Shown in pieces: positions 42,702 through 52,034 of a stretch of 64,000 nucleotides of DNA. Every line of letters starts with the position of its first letter. Position 1 is the first letter of the stretch. The stretch spans positions 1 through 64,000 of the forward strand of contig NZ_JAPNKC010000001.1 in the NCBI RefSeq assembly GCF_026626705.1, in the 5' to 3' direction. The stretch is from Pyxidicoccus sp. MSG2 (GTDB lineage Bacteria; Myxococcota; Myxococcia; Myxococcales; Myxococcaceae). The notes beneath the pieces are model-generated. The model worked only from the letters and a program-made list of their open reading frames with translations, ran no database searches and had not been told where the DNA came from. Both the position numbers and the translations under genes were made by a program.

Positions 42702-44864
42702 TTGAAACATCCCCATCGACGTTTCCCGGTCGCGACGCGCGGCGTTGTGGCCGTGTGCGCCTCTGCTCTGATGACCTCGTGCGCGTCCTCCGCTCCGGCG
42801 GAGAAGACGCCGCCGCCCTCCACCCCCGCGGAGAGCCCCGCTCCCGCTCAGGCCCCCGCGGCTGCCGCTCCCGCCGCGCCGAAGCCGATGTACGGCACCT
42901 TCGGCTACGACTTCGCCGGCATGGACAAGGCCGTCAAGCCCGGGGACAGCTTCTACCGGTACGCCAACGGCACGTGGCTGGACAAGACGGAGATTCCCGC
43001 CGACCGCTCCAGCTACGGCATGTTCACGCGGTTGTCGGAGCAGGCCGACCAGCGCACCCGCGAGCTGATTGAAGCGCAGGTCCAGGCCACCGAGGGCAGC
43101 GAGGGCCGCAAGATCGGCGACGTCTTCGCCAGCTACCTCGACGAGGCCGGCATCGAGGCCAAGGGCACCGCCCCGCTGAAGCCCGAGTTGGACCGCATCG
43201 CGGCCATCTCCAACAAGAAGCAGCTGTCCACCGAGCTGGGCCAGAGCCTGCGCCCTGACGTGGACGCGCTCAACACGGGCAACGTCACCACGAGCCGCAT
43301 CTTCGGCCTCTGGATTGCCGAGGACCTGAACGACCCGTCCCGCTACGCCCCGTACCTCCTCCAGGGCGGCCTGGGCCTGCCGGACCGCGACTACTACCTG
43401 GCCGACAACCCCCGCTTCAAGGAGGTGCGCCAGTCGTACCAGCAGCACATCGCCAACATGCTGAAGCTGGCGGGCCTGTCCGAGCCCGAGGCCCGCGCCG
43501 CCCGCGTGGTGGACCTCGAGACGAAGATTGCGAAGACGCACTGGGCCCAGGTCGACACGCGCGACATCACCAAGACGAACAACCCCTGGCCGCGCGAGCA
43601 GTTCGCGAAGAAGGCCCCGGGCTTCGACTGGAACGCGTTCTTCACCGCCGCCGGCCTCGCACAGCAGCCGCAGGTCATGGTGTGGCAGCCGAGCGCGCTG
43701 GTGGGCATCTCCAAGCTCGTCGGCGGCGAGCCGCTCCAGGCCTGGAAGGACTACCTGGCCTTCCGCGCCATCGCGCGCAACGCGGGCGTCCTGCCCAAGG
43801 CCTTCGTCGACGAGAGCTTCAACTTCAACGGCAAGACGCTGGCCGGTGCGAAGGAGCTGAGGGCCCGCTGGAAGCGCGCCATCGACTTCACCAACGGCAC
43901 CATGGGCATGGCCGTGGGCAAGCTGTACGTGGAGAAGTACTTCCCGCCCGAGGTGAAGGCGGAGGCGGACACCATGGTCCGCAACATCGTCGCCGCGTTC
44001 GGCAAGCGCGTGGAAGCGCTGGCCTGGATGTCCCCCGAGACGAAGGCCCGCGCACAGGAGAAGGTCGGCACCCTCCAGACGAGCATCGGCAACCCGACGA
44101 CGTGGCGGGACTACTCGACGCTGAAGATTGCCCGTGACGACGCGTACGGCAACGCCGAGCGCGCGTCGCTCTTCGAGCTCAAGCGCAACCTGGCCAAGCT
44201 GGGTCAGCCGGTGGACCGCACCGAGTGGTTCATGGTGCCGCAGCTGGTGAATGCGCTGAACTCGCCGCAGCAGAACTCCATCATCTTCCCCGCCGCCATC
44301 CTCCAGCCGCCCTTCTTCGATGCGAACGCGGACCCGGCGGTGAACTACGGCGGCATCGGCGCCGTCATCGGCCACGAGATTTCCCACAGCTTCGACGACA
44401 CCGGCGCGAAGTTCGACGCGCGCGGCAAGCTGTCCAACTGGTGGACGAAGGAGGACGAGGCGCGCTTCCAGGCCGCCGGCAAGGCGCTCACCGAGCAGTA
44501 CAACGCCTACCAGCCGCTGCCGGACCTGCACGTCAACGGCGACCTGACGCTCGGCGAGAACATCGCGGACGTGGCGGGCATGGCCGTGGCGTATGACGCC
44601 TACAAGCTGTCGCTCGGCGGCAAGCCGGCGCCGGTGATTGACGGCTTCACCGGCGACCAGCGCTTCTTCCTCGGCTTCGCCCAGGTGTGGCGCAACAAGT
44701 ACCGCGAGCCGCTGCTGCGCCGCATCCTGCTGACGGACGGGCACTCGCCCGGCGAGTACCGCGCGTCCACGGTGCGCAACAACGACGCCTGGTACCAGGC
44801 CTTCGACGTCCAGCCCGGCCAGAAGCTGTTCCTCACGCCTGACCAGCGCGTCCGCATCTGGTAG
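42702..44864 (+). CDS. M13 family (neprilysin-type) zinc metallopeptidase lipoprotein
   Basis: 720 residues from a TTG start with AGGAG at 7 bases; the signal ends in a lipobox (LMTSC). The M13 N-terminal domain begins with the classic GDSFYRYANGTWLDKTEIPAD segment (in blocks). The zinc site is complete: HEISH (His558, Glu559, His562) and GENIADVAG with Glu619 and Asp623; the NALNSPQQNSI and FPAAILQPPFFD substrate-binding blocks are also there. It probably cleaves short peptides at the cell envelope. An upstream in-frame GTG at 42561 gives no signal peptide. A strong terminator follows. Confidence 0.93.
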   Translation: MKHPHRRFPVATRGVVAVCASALMTSCASSAPAEKTPPPSTPAESPAPAQAPAAAAPAAPKPMYGTFGYDFAGMDKAVKPGDSFYRYANGTWLDKTEIPADRSSYGMFTRLSEQADQRTRELIEAQVQATEGSEGRKIGDVFASYLDEAGIEAKGTAPLKPELDRIAAISNKKQLSTELGQSLRPDVDALNTGNVTTSRIFGLWIAEDLNDPSRYAPYLLQGGLGLPDRDYYLADNPRFKEVRQSYQQHIANMLKLAGLSEPEARAARVVDLETKIAKTHWAQVDTRDITKTNNPWPREQFAKKAPGFDWNAFFTAAGLAQQPQVMVWQPSALVGISKLVGGEPLQAWKDYLAFRAIARNAGVLPKAFVDESFNFNGKTLAGAKELRARWKRAIDFTNGTMGMAVGKLYVEKYFPPEVKAEADTMVRNIVAAFGKRVEALAWMSPETKARAQEKVGTLQTSIGNPTTWRDYSTLKIARDDAYGNAERASLFELKRNLAKLGQPVDRTEWFMVPQLVNALNSPQQNSIIFPAAILQPPFFDANADPAVNYGGIGAVIGHEISHSFDDTGAKFDARGKLSNWWTKEDEARFQAAGKALTEQYNAYQPLPDLHVNGDLTLGENIADVAGMAVAYDAYKLSLGGKPAPVIDGFTGDQRFFLGFAQVWRNKYREPLLRRILLTDGHSPGEYRASTVRNNDAWYQAFDVQPGQKLFLTPDQRVRIW

Positions 44865-44883
44865 CCCGCAGGTACTGATGGAC

Positions 44884-44939
44884 CCGCCCGAGGAAGGCGG
44901 GACGGAGCCCCCGTCCCCCGCCTCGGGCGGTTCTGTTTT
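44884..44939 (+). terminator. Rho-independent terminator after the M13 peptidase
   Basis: Outer 10-bp stem (CCGCCCGAGG, 44884-44893, with 44921-44930), a further GC-rich inner stem, then TTCTGTTTT. 19 bases after the stop. Confidence 0.8.
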
Positions 44940-45039
44940 CAACTGAACACCTCCGCCTACGCTCGGGGCGCGCAACCCGCGCTGCTTCGTGCCTCCGTAT
45001 TCCGGTTGGCACGACGTCCGACATCTCGAGCGAGGCACC

Positions 45040-47781
45040 ATGAAAGTCCAAGGCACGGCCCTCCGCCGTGGCATTTCGACAGCAGTGCTCGCGGCGACGC
45101 TCCTCGTGAGCGCCACCGCTTCCGCCGCACACTTCACCCTCTTCGAGAGTGGCCAGGTCCGGCCCCTGGCGCTCTCTCCCAATGGCAGGCTCCTCTTCGC
45201 CGCCAACACGCCGGACAACCGCCTGGAGATCTTCCAGGTGGAGACCAGCGGCCTCGTCCACAAGGGCTCGGTGCCCGTGGGCCTGGAGCCCGTCGCCGTC
45301 GCGGCGCGCACCAATGACGAGGTCTGGGTCGTCAACCACCTCTCCGACAGCATCAGCGTCGTGCGCATCGACACGAGCGGGAGCAGCGGCGCGGTGACGC
45401 GAACGCTGCTCGTGGGTGACGAGCCCCGCGACATCGTCTTCGCGGGCACGGGCCGCAAGCGCGCCTTCATCACCGCCGCGCACCGGGGGCAGAACGTCCC
45501 GTTCGACCCGCAGCTCACCACGGAGGGCGTCGGCCGCGCCGACGTCTGGGTGTTCGACTCGGACAACCTGGGCGCGTCGCTGGGCGGCAACCCGCTCACC
45601 ATCATCCCCCTCTTCGGCGACACGCCCCGCGCGCTCGCGGTGACGCCGGACGGCTCGCGCGTCTATGCGGCGGTGTTCCACTCCGGCAACCGCACGTCGG
45701 TGGTGCACGAGAGCCTGGTGCCCAACGGCGGCGAGGCGGCGGGCGGCGTCCCCGGCCCCAACGTCAACGTCCAGGGGCTGCCGGCCCCGGAGACGTCCGT
45801 CATCGTCAAGTACAACGGACAGGACTGGCTGGACGTGCTGGGCCGTCCGTGGACGCAGCAGATGCCCTTCTCACTGCCGGACAAGGACGTGTTCGCCATC
45901 TCCGCCACGGCCAACCCGCCCGCGCAGGTGTCCGGCACCGCGGGCTTCTACACGGGCGTGGGCAGCATCCTGTTCAACATGGCCGTCAACCCCGTGAGCA
46001 GGAAGGTCTACGTCAGCAACACCGAAGCGCGGAATGACCTGCGCTTCGAGGGCCCCGGCACCTTCGCCGGCAGCACCCTCCGCGGGCACCTGCACGAGAG
46101 CCGCATCACCGTGCTGGGCACGGGCAGCGTCGCGCCCCGGCACCTCAACAAGCACATCAACTACGCCGTCTGCTGCGCGCCGGTGCCCAACGCGGAGAGC
46201 GAGAAGAGCCTCGCGCAGCCGCTGGGCATGACGGTGACGTCCGACGGCGCCACGCTGTACGTCGCGGCGTTCGGTTCATCCAAGCTGGGCGTGTACTCCA
46301 CGGCCGCGCTTGAGGCGGACAGCTTCGTGCCGAGCACGGCGAACCAGATTCCGCTCACCGGCGGCGGCCCCACGGGCGTGGTGCTGGACGAGGCGCGCGG
46401 GCGCCTCTACGTGCTCACGCGCTTCGACAACGCCATCTCCGTGGTCAACACCACCACGCACCAGGAGGTGGCCCACCTGCCCATGTTCAACCCGGAGCCG
46501 GCGAGCATCGTGGAGGGGCGCCCGTTCCTCTACGACGCGCGCAACAGCTCCAGCCATGGCGACGCGTCCTGCGCGAGCTGCCACATCTTCGGTGACTTCG
46601 ACAGCCTCACCTGGGACCTGGGCAACCCGGACGGCGTCGTGAAGGCCAACTTCAACCCCGTGGTGCCCGTGCTGCCGGAGTTCGGCCCGGACGCCACCTT
46701 CGGACAGGACCCGTCCTTCCACCCGATGAAGGGCCCCCTGGCCACGCAGAGCCTGCGCGGCATGGCCAACCACGGCGCCATGCACTGGCGCGGTGACCGC
46801 ACCGCCGGCGCCGAGGCCCCCAGCATCCAGCCCAACAGCGGCGCCTTCGACGAGGCGGCGGCGTTCAAGCAGTTCAACCCGGCGTTCATGGACCTGCTCG
46901 GGCGCAGCTCGCAGCTCCCCGCGGAGGACATGCAGAAATTCACCAACTTCATCCTCCAGGTGACGTACCCGCCCAACCCCATCCGCAACCTGGACAACGC
47001 GCTCACGCCGCAGCAGCAGGCGGGCCGCGACTTCTTCGTCGGCACCACCAGCTTCTTCCACGGCTCGTGCGAGTCCTGCCACCGGGTGGACGTGAATGCG
47101 AATCCGGGCGAGGGCCCCTTCAAGGGCTTCTTCGGCACGGACGGCAAGTCGTCCTTCGACGCGGAGCCGCTGTTCCCCAAGGTTCCGCACCTGCGGAACA
47201 TGTACCAGAAGGTCGGCATGTTCGGCGCCGGCTTCGCCTTCGGCAACTCGCCGGCGGATTCGTTCCTCGGTGACCAGGTGCGCGGCATCGGCTTCAACAG
47301 CGACGGCGCCATTCCCACGCTGTTCCACTTCAACAGCGGGTTCGACTTCCACCCCATCTTCAACTCCGTCGGCATCCCCGACACGCCGGAGGGCTTCGCG
47401 GCGAAGAAGAACATGGAGCTGTACATGTTCGCCTTCGAGAGCAACCTGGCGCCCATCGTCGGACAGCAGGTGACGCTCACCGCGAGCAACCCGTCCGTGG
47501 CGGGCCCGCGCATCGACCTGCTGCGCCAGCGCGCGGACGCGGGCGAGTGCGACCTGGTGGCGAAGGGACGCGTCTCGGGCCACGACGTGGGCCTGCTGTA
47601 CCTGGGCGGCGCGCAGTTCAAGGCAGACCGGGCGGCGCTGCCCCTGGTCTCCGACGCGCTCCTGCGGCAGGGCATCGTCCAGGCCAACGGCGTGCTGACG
47701 TACACGTGCACGCCGCCGGGCTCGGGCCAGCGCATCGGCATCGACCGGGACCTGGATGGCGTCCTCGACGGCGACGAGTAG
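45040..47781 (+). CDS. Exported beta-propeller protein with two cytochrome c-type haem motifs
   Basis: 913 residues with a signal peptide (SATASAA). The first half is a YVTN/NHL-like beta-propeller (RPLALSPNGRLLFAANTPDN, EVWVVNHLSDSISVV, PLGMTVTSDGATLYVAAFGS in blocks). The second half has two CxxCH haem-binding motifs, CASCH and CESCH, and resembles di-haem peroxidase/MauG-type proteins (LRGMANHGAMHWRGDRT, VPHLRNMYQKVGMFG). It may oxidise an unknown substrate in the periplasm. The chosen ATG gives a normal signal. An inverted repeat follows the gene at 47831-47864. Confidence 0.85.
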   Translation: MKVQGTALRRGISTAVLAATLLVSATASAAHFTLFESGQVRPLALSPNGRLLFAANTPDNRLEIFQVETSGLVHKGSVPVGLEPVAVAARTNDEVWVVNHLSDSISVVRIDTSGSSGAVTRTLLVGDEPRDIVFAGTGRKRAFITAAHRGQNVPFDPQLTTEGVGRADVWVFDSDNLGASLGGNPLTIIPLFGDTPRALAVTPDGSRVYAAVFHSGNRTSVVHESLVPNGGEAAGGVPGPNVNVQGLPAPETSVIVKYNGQDWLDVLGRPWTQQMPFSLPDKDVFAISATANPPAQVSGTAGFYTGVGSILFNMAVNPVSRKVYVSNTEARNDLRFEGPGTFAGSTLRGHLHESRITVLGTGSVAPRHLNKHINYAVCCAPVPNAESEKSLAQPLGMTVTSDGATLYVAAFGSSKLGVYSTAALEADSFVPSTANQIPLTGGGPTGVVLDEARGRLYVLTRFDNAISVVNTTTHQEVAHLPMFNPEPASIVEGRPFLYDARNSSSHGDASCASCHIFGDFDSLTWDLGNPDGVVKANFNPVVPVLPEFGPDATFGQDPSFHPMKGPLATQSLRGMANHGAMHWRGDRTAGAEAPSIQPNSGAFDEAAAFKQFNPAFMDLLGRSSQLPAEDMQKFTNFILQVTYPPNPIRNLDNALTPQQQAGRDFFVGTTSFFHGSCESCHRVDVNANPGEGPFKGFFGTDGKSSFDAEPLFPKVPHLRNMYQKVGMFGAGFAFGNSPADSFLGDQVRGIGFNSDGAIPTLFHFNSGFDFHPIFNSVGIPDTPEGFAAKKNMELYMFAFESNLAPIVGQQVTLTASNPSVAGPRIDLLRQRADAGECDLVAKGRVSGHDVGLLYLGGAQFKADRAALPLVSDALLRQGIVQANGVLTYTCTPPGSGQRIGIDRDLDGVLDGDE

Positions 47782-47830
47782 CGAGAGCGCGGCGATGAGC
47801 GCTCCCGACGCACTCTGAGGGAAGGAAAGA

Positions 47831-47864
47831 GGCGGGAAGGCGGTATACGGTCCGCCTTCCCGCC
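47831..47864. terminator. Perfect 13-bp inverted repeat
   Basis: Arms 47831-47843 and 47852-47864 (GGCGGGAAGGCGG and complement), 8-base loop TATACGGT. It lies 49 bases after one stop and 24 bases before the next ATG, so it could be a terminator or part of the leader of the acetyltransferase. Confidence 0.6.
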
Positions 47865-47888
47865 CATCCGGCACCTCGGAGAACGAAC

Positions 47889-48431
47889 ATGATTGCCCCC
47901 GGACCGACGCTCGAGACCGCACGCCTCATCCTCCGCCCCACGGCGCTGGAGGACCTGGACGGCTACTCGGCGCTCATCGCGGACCCGGAGTCCGCGCGCT
48001 TCATCGGGGGCGTGCAGCCGCGTGCCATGGCCTGGCGGGCGATGAGCGCCATGGCGGGCTCGTGGGCGCTGCAGGGCTTCGGCATGTTCTCCGTGCTGGA
48101 GAAGTCCACGGGCCAGTGGCTGGGACGCATCGGCCCGTGGAAGCCGGAGGGCTGGCCGGGCACGGAAGTGGGCTGGGGCCTGCTGCGCAGCGCCTGGGGC
48201 AAGGGCTACGCCACCGAGGCGGCGGCGGCGGCCATCGACTGGGCCTTCGACACTCTCGGGTGGACGCAGGTCATCCACTGCATCGTGCCCGAGAACACCC
48301 CGTCCGCGGAGGTCGCCCGGAAGCTGGGCTCGAAGAAGATCGGGCCGGTGACGCTGCCGCCGCCGCATGACACCACGTTCATCGAGGCGTGGGGTCAGAG
48401 CCGCGAGGAGTGGCGGGCCCGGCGGAAGTGA
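47889..48431 (+). CDS. GNAT family N-acetyltransferase (RimJ/RimL-like)
   Basis: 180 residues. The family's opening LETARLILRPTALEDLDG, the acetyl-CoA-binding segment EVGWGLLRSAWGKGYATEAA and the closing pattern VIHCIVPENTPSAEVARKLG are all present. Members acetylate ribosomal proteins, antibiotics or small amines; the substrate is unknown. It ends 4 bases before the stop of the convergent lipoprotein gene. Confidence 0.9.
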   Translation: MIAPGPTLETARLILRPTALEDLDGYSALIADPESARFIGGVQPRAMAWRAMSAMAGSWALQGFGMFSVLEKSTGQWLGRIGPWKPEGWPGTEVGWGLLRSAWGKGYATEAAAAAIDWAFDTLGWTQVIHCIVPENTPSAEVARKLGSKKIGPVTLPPPHDTTFIEAWGQSREEWRARRK

Positions 48432-48435
48432 GCCC

Positions 48436-49095
48436 TCAGGGCGTGGGCCGCGCGGGCAGGGGCAGCGGCCCCACCTCGGCGAACTTCTGCCGGGTGATGG
48501 CGGGCCCGAAGCTCGGGTAGCGGCACGGGCGGCCCACGTCGTCCTTCGACTCGTGGAGCTCCAGTTCCGGCACGTCCGGCAGGTAGCCGATCCGCAGCGT
48601 CACCGAGCGCAGCGTGGCCAGGTCGAGAGGGCGCGGGTCGCGGTACGGCATGTCCTGACGCGGCGGCAGGCGTACGCGAATCTCCCCCGAGAGCGACTCC
48701 CCCGGCGACAGCTTGCGCACGCAGGGCACCTCGGGCGCCTCCACCTCGATGTCGTCCGGCACGGGCAGCAGCGCCCGCGTCAGGACGAGCACGCCGTCCC
48801 GGGCCTCCACGTACGCGCGCTCCGGCTCCAGGTGATGGTAGCCGGCGGGGCTGGTGCTGAAGAGCTGATCCACCACCCACACGGGGGCCTCCCCGTGAAG
48901 CGAGTAGCGCACCACGAGCGCGTCCTGCGTGAAGCGCACCTCGGTGACGCGCAGCATGCCGCTCGACTCCTGGACCGCCGCCATGGGCTTCTTCCCTTCC
49001 GCCTGCGCCGTGGCGGGCTGGCTCCGTGCACAGGCCCCGAGCATGACCAGGATGCAGGGGAGGATACACGCCGCGGCACGGGCCGGATGTCTCAA
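48436..49095 (-). CDS. Hypothetical lipoprotein from a TTG start
   Basis: 219 residues. TTG 49095 is chosen because AGGAGG lies 5 bases before it and a normal signal with lipobox (MLGAC) begins there; an upstream in-frame GTG at 49188 would add a stretch without sense. The mature part is beta-rich with one Cys pair (VPCVRKL, GRPCRYP). No family recognised. It converges on the acetyltransferase gene. Confidence 0.65.
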   Translation of the reverse strand: MRHPARAAACILPCILVMLGACARSQPATAQAEGKKPMAAVQESSGMLRVTEVRFTQDALVVRYSLHGEAPVWVVDQLFSTSPAGYHHLEPERAYVEARDGVLVLTRALLPVPDDIEVEAPEVPCVRKLSPGESLSGEIRVRLPPRQDMPYRDPRPLDLATLRSVTLRIGYLPDVPELELHESKDDVGRPCRYPSFGPAITRQKFAEVGPLPLPARPTP

Positions 49096-49100
49096 GTTGC

Positions 49101-49106
49101 CCTCCT
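49101..49106 (-). promoter_or_regulatory. Ribosome binding site for a TTG start
   Basis: AGGAGG on the minus strand, 5 bases before TTG 49095. It is the best match to the 16S tail in the neighbourhood and decides the start. Confidence 0.6.
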
Positions 49107-49273
49107 CGAAACGGTTGTGGCGTGCCCTGCCATGGAGGATTCCCGATGGGCACGAGCGCGGGGCTTCCGCCGAGGCCGAGCGGCCCACGAGGGACGTGCC
49201 GCCACGCGACTGCCGGCGGGCGGTGGGGCTCGTTCATGACGCGGTCGGCGCCAGCGCGCATCCCCCTTCGGGC

Positions 49274-49310
49274 GGCGACTGGCGGAAGGAATGTTCCTTC
49301 CGCCGTCGCC
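49274..49310 (-). terminator. Terminator hairpin after the RTX/M91 gene
   Basis: Stem of 6 plus 10 or 11 bp (GGCGAC then GGCGGAAGGA, with complements up to 49310) around a tiny loop at ATGT, 37 bases beyond the stop at 49347. One bulged T. Confidence 0.65.
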
Positions 49311-49346
49311 GGCCGCCGGGGACCGCACCTTCACGTCATCCTGGAA

Positions 49347-50798
49347 TCAGTACCGGGGCCGCGTGGGCAGGTTCAGCTCGTCGCGGTAGTCGTTCTCGTT
49401 GATGTGGCCGGGGTGCTGGTTCGGCGTGGTCGCATTGGCGTCGTGGTCGTACGGCAGGCCCACCGCCGCCAGCTCGCGGTTGTTCACCCCGCCCGTCTGG
49501 CCCGGGGCCAGCGTGCCAGTGGTGTAGTTGTAGGCGTGCACCATCTCGTGGAAGAGGCCGACGACGGGCGGGCGGTTCTGCCAATCCTCACCGCCCAGCG
49601 AGATGCGCTCGGGGTAGTAGTTGATGACCGCGTCCGAGCCACTCCCCGGGGTACCATCCGGCTTCAGCCAGGCGTTGGTGCCGTCCGTCGCGCCCGCGGT
49701 GTTGCCCGCGGCCGGATTCGTCTGGAGGCGGATGGTGGTGGTGTGGCCGCTGTTGTCGAGCGCCGTGAGCATCTCCCGGCCCTGAGGGGTGGAGCGCAGC
49801 GCGTCCAGGTCGGACTGCACACGCGCCTGGAAGGCGGCATCGCCCTCGATGACGATGGAGCTGCCGGGGACATTGCCGGCGGCGTTATTCGTGTTCAGGT
49901 CCACCGTCGTCACGGTGTCGCCCGCCCGCTGCGCCCTCGACCCGTACCGGACGTCGTCCGTCTGGGTGAAGAGCGTGTCGCGGCCGGTGCCTCCGTTGAC
50001 CCGGTCCCTGCCCTCGCCCGCGGCGACCACGTCGTCGCCAGCGCCGCCGTTCAGCGTGTCGTTGCCACGGCCGCCCATCACCTGGTCATTGCCGGTGCCG
50101 CCGCTGATGGTGTCATTGCCCTCGCCACCGTCGACGTAGTCGCGGTCCGCCCCGCCCGTAATCGTGTCGTTGCCGCCCAGGCCGTACACGACGTCGCGGC
50201 CCGCGCCACCCTGGATGCGGTCGTTGCCCGCCCCGCCCTGGATGTAGTCATCCCCGGCCCCGCCCACGAGCGTGTTCCGGCCAGCGCCGCCGATGAGCGT
50301 GTCGTTGCCGTCGCCGCCCTCGATGCGGAGGTTCGCCGTCACGTCGCCGTCCACCGCGATGCGGTCATTGCCGTTGCCGCCGCGGATGGTGACGTTCCGC
50401 GCCTGCTCCGCGGTCAGGTTGACGCTGGTGCCGTCGGAGGTGATGGTCAGCCCGCCGTCACGACCGCGGGACACCGTGGCCTGCTTGCCACCATCCCCCA
50501 GGTCCACCACCGTCTGCCCGGCACGGTTCGTGGTCACCTGCGGCCCGACGGGAGTCGGAGTCGTCGGGGTCGGGGGCGGGGTCGCTTCACGGGCACCGCC
50601 GGTCAGGTCCAGCCTGCCCGTCTGGCGCGACGTGGCCTCGAAGCTGTCGGTGGCGAGCCGGTTGCGCACCTGCTGGCCCACCGGGTCCTGCCTGGGGGCG
50701 GCGTTCGTGGGCCTCGCGGTCTCGACGCGCGGCTCGACCCGGGGCTGGGTGCGCTGCGTCGAAGGAGCTCCGCCACCACCGATGCGATTCGTGCTCAT
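49347..50798 (-). CDS. RTX-repeat protein with M91 (NleD-like) metalloprotease domain
   Basis: 483 residues with no classical signal peptide. N-terminus (1-100) is low-complexity, rich in Pro, Thr, Arg. Residues about 138-290 hold some ten RTX nonapeptide repeats (GGxGNDxI, for example GGAGNDRIQ, GGEGNDTIS), which bind calcium and are typical of type I secreted proteins. The C-terminal domain has HEMVH (His417, Glu418, His421) and Glu442 in NRELAAVGLPYD, the set of the M91 effector proteases such as NleD of enteropathogenic E. coli, which cuts host MAP kinases. A secreted toxin or predation factor is likely. No type I secretion genes are nearby. Confidence 0.87.
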   Translation of the reverse strand: MSTNRIGGGGAPSTQRTQPRVEPRVETARPTNAAPRQDPVGQQVRNRLATDSFEATSRQTGRLDLTGGAREATPPPTPTTPTPVGPQVTTNRAGQTVVDLGDGGKQATVSRGRDGGLTITSDGTSVNLTAEQARNVTIRGGNGNDRIAVDGDVTANLRIEGGDGNDTLIGGAGRNTLVGGAGDDYIQGGAGNDRIQGGAGRDVVYGLGGNDTITGGADRDYVDGGEGNDTISGGTGNDQVMGGRGNDTLNGGAGDDVVAAGEGRDRVNGGTGRDTLFTQTDDVRYGSRAQRAGDTVTTVDLNTNNAAGNVPGSSIVIEGDAAFQARVQSDLDALRSTPQGREMLTALDNSGHTTTIRLQTNPAAGNTAGATDGTNAWLKPDGTPGSGSDAVINYYPERISLGGEDWQNRPPVVGLFHEMVHAYNYTTGTLAPGQTGGVNNRELAAVGLPYDHDANATTPNQHPGHINENDYRDELNLPTRPRY

Positions 50799-50872
50799 GG
50801 AATTCCTCTTGCGAAGGCCTGTTTCGAATTATCGGTGGGTGTGGGTAGGAGTTGCGTCTCCACGAAAATCCC

Positions 50873-51793
50873 CTAGCGCCGCTTCGTCTTCTGGGCGGCC
50901 GCCTTCGCGGCGAGGGCGTCGTAGAGCTTCTTGTCCTGCTCGAGCGTGTCCACCGCGGCCTTCGACAGGTACATGACCTCCGTCCTCGCGTCGAAGGTCA
51001 GCGCCGTGGGCATCTTGTAGACGAAGTCCTGGTCCTTCCGCGTCACGCTCACGGGCCCGTCCGGCGGGGTGCCGAAGCCGGTGAGCACGACGAGCCCGTC
51101 GTCGTGGCGGAAGGCCACTCCGGACTGGAAGCGCGACGCGGTCATGGTGTTGAACTCGACCGTGAGCCCCTCGATGCCCAGCTCCCGGGGCGCACCCTGC
51201 TTCCCGACCCACTCCTGCCGCAGCTTCGGCAATTCCGTGGGGACGAACTTCGAGTAGGCGCCCACGACGCCATCCAGGCAGAGGAGTCGTCCGTCCCGGG
51301 GGACCAGCGCGGCCGCGCTGAGGAAGTTGGAGCCGTAGGGGCACTTCTTCACGCCCAGGGCCGCGACGTCGACCTGCACGGGAGCGGTGAGGTTCAGCGC
51401 TCGGGAGACCATGTCGTGCGTCCCCAGATAGCTGAACGGGTTGCACTCCTCCGTGTTGAGCCCGCGCGGTACGGGGCCCTTCGCCGCGGCCTCGAGGTCC
51501 GCCTGCTCGTCGTGCTTGGACTCCTCCACGTAGAGGACCTTGTAGGGAGTCTTGTCACCCTTGGGCTTCTGGAGCAGGGCCCTCAGCCCGTTCATCGCCA
51601 TGGAGCCCTCCGCGGGCACCTCCGTCGCCGCCTGGACGCGCTCGCGATCCCTCGCGTACAGGGCGCGGATGGCTTCGTCGCACCGCGTCTTGCCGATGAT
51701 GAGGCCATCCACCGCCTGCTCGGAGGCGAGCGCGGGGCCGGCGAGACCCACGAGCAGGATGGCGACACGGACGACCCGGGCACGGCGGTTCAT
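50873..51793 (-). CDS. Exported hypothetical protein
   Basis: 306 residues with a signal peptide (GPALASE). The mature part is alpha/beta with four Cys (TRCDEA, EECNPF, KKCPYG, LLCLDG), and a Lys/Arg-rich end (KTKRR). IIGKTRCDEAIRAL at the mature N-terminus recalls short lipid- or peptidoglycan-associated exported proteins, but no family can be named. It is divergent from the TPR gene and upstream of the RTX gene in the same direction, with 74 bases between. Confidence 0.7.
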   Translation of the reverse strand: MNRRARVVRVAILLVGLAGPALASEQAVDGLIIGKTRCDEAIRALYARDRERVQAATEVPAEGSMAMNGLRALLQKPKGDKTPYKVLYVEESKHDEQADLEAAAKGPVPRGLNTEECNPFSYLGTHDMVSRALNLTAPVQVDVAALGVKKCPYGSNFLSAAALVPRDGRLLCLDGVVGAYSKFVPTELPKLRQEWVGKQGAPRELGIEGLTVEFNTMTASRFQSGVAFRHDDGLVVLTGFGTPPDGPVSVTRKDQDFVYKMPTALTFDARTEVMYLSKAAVDTLEQDKKLYDALAAKAAAQKTKRR

Positions 51794-52034
51794 GGCCAGT
51801 CTCCCCTCTCGCCGGGACGGGCGCCCGTCTCGGCTGGCTGGTGGCGAAGCAGGCGCATGCTAGCACCCGCCCGCAGGCGCCCTCCCCGGCCAGGGCCGCC
51901 TGCCCGCCTCCTGGGGGTCCTGGCACCCAAATCGTCAGGAAAGTCGGGAAGTTGAGAGACCGGCCGAGCGCGTGTTACGACCGCAGCCGGCCAAGTCGCC
52001 CCTCTCCCGCATTGGCCATTCGGAGCCGGCTTTC

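Noticed and set aside
45022..45038. TGGCAC-like sequence before the beta-propeller gene as a sigma-54 site
   Set aside because: TGGCACGACGTCCGAC has no GC at the -12 position.
42624..45623. A 999-codon minus-strand frame across the M13 peptidase and the start of the propeller gene
   Set aside because: It spans two plus-strand genes with intact active sites and a terminator between them; composition is that of an antisense frame.
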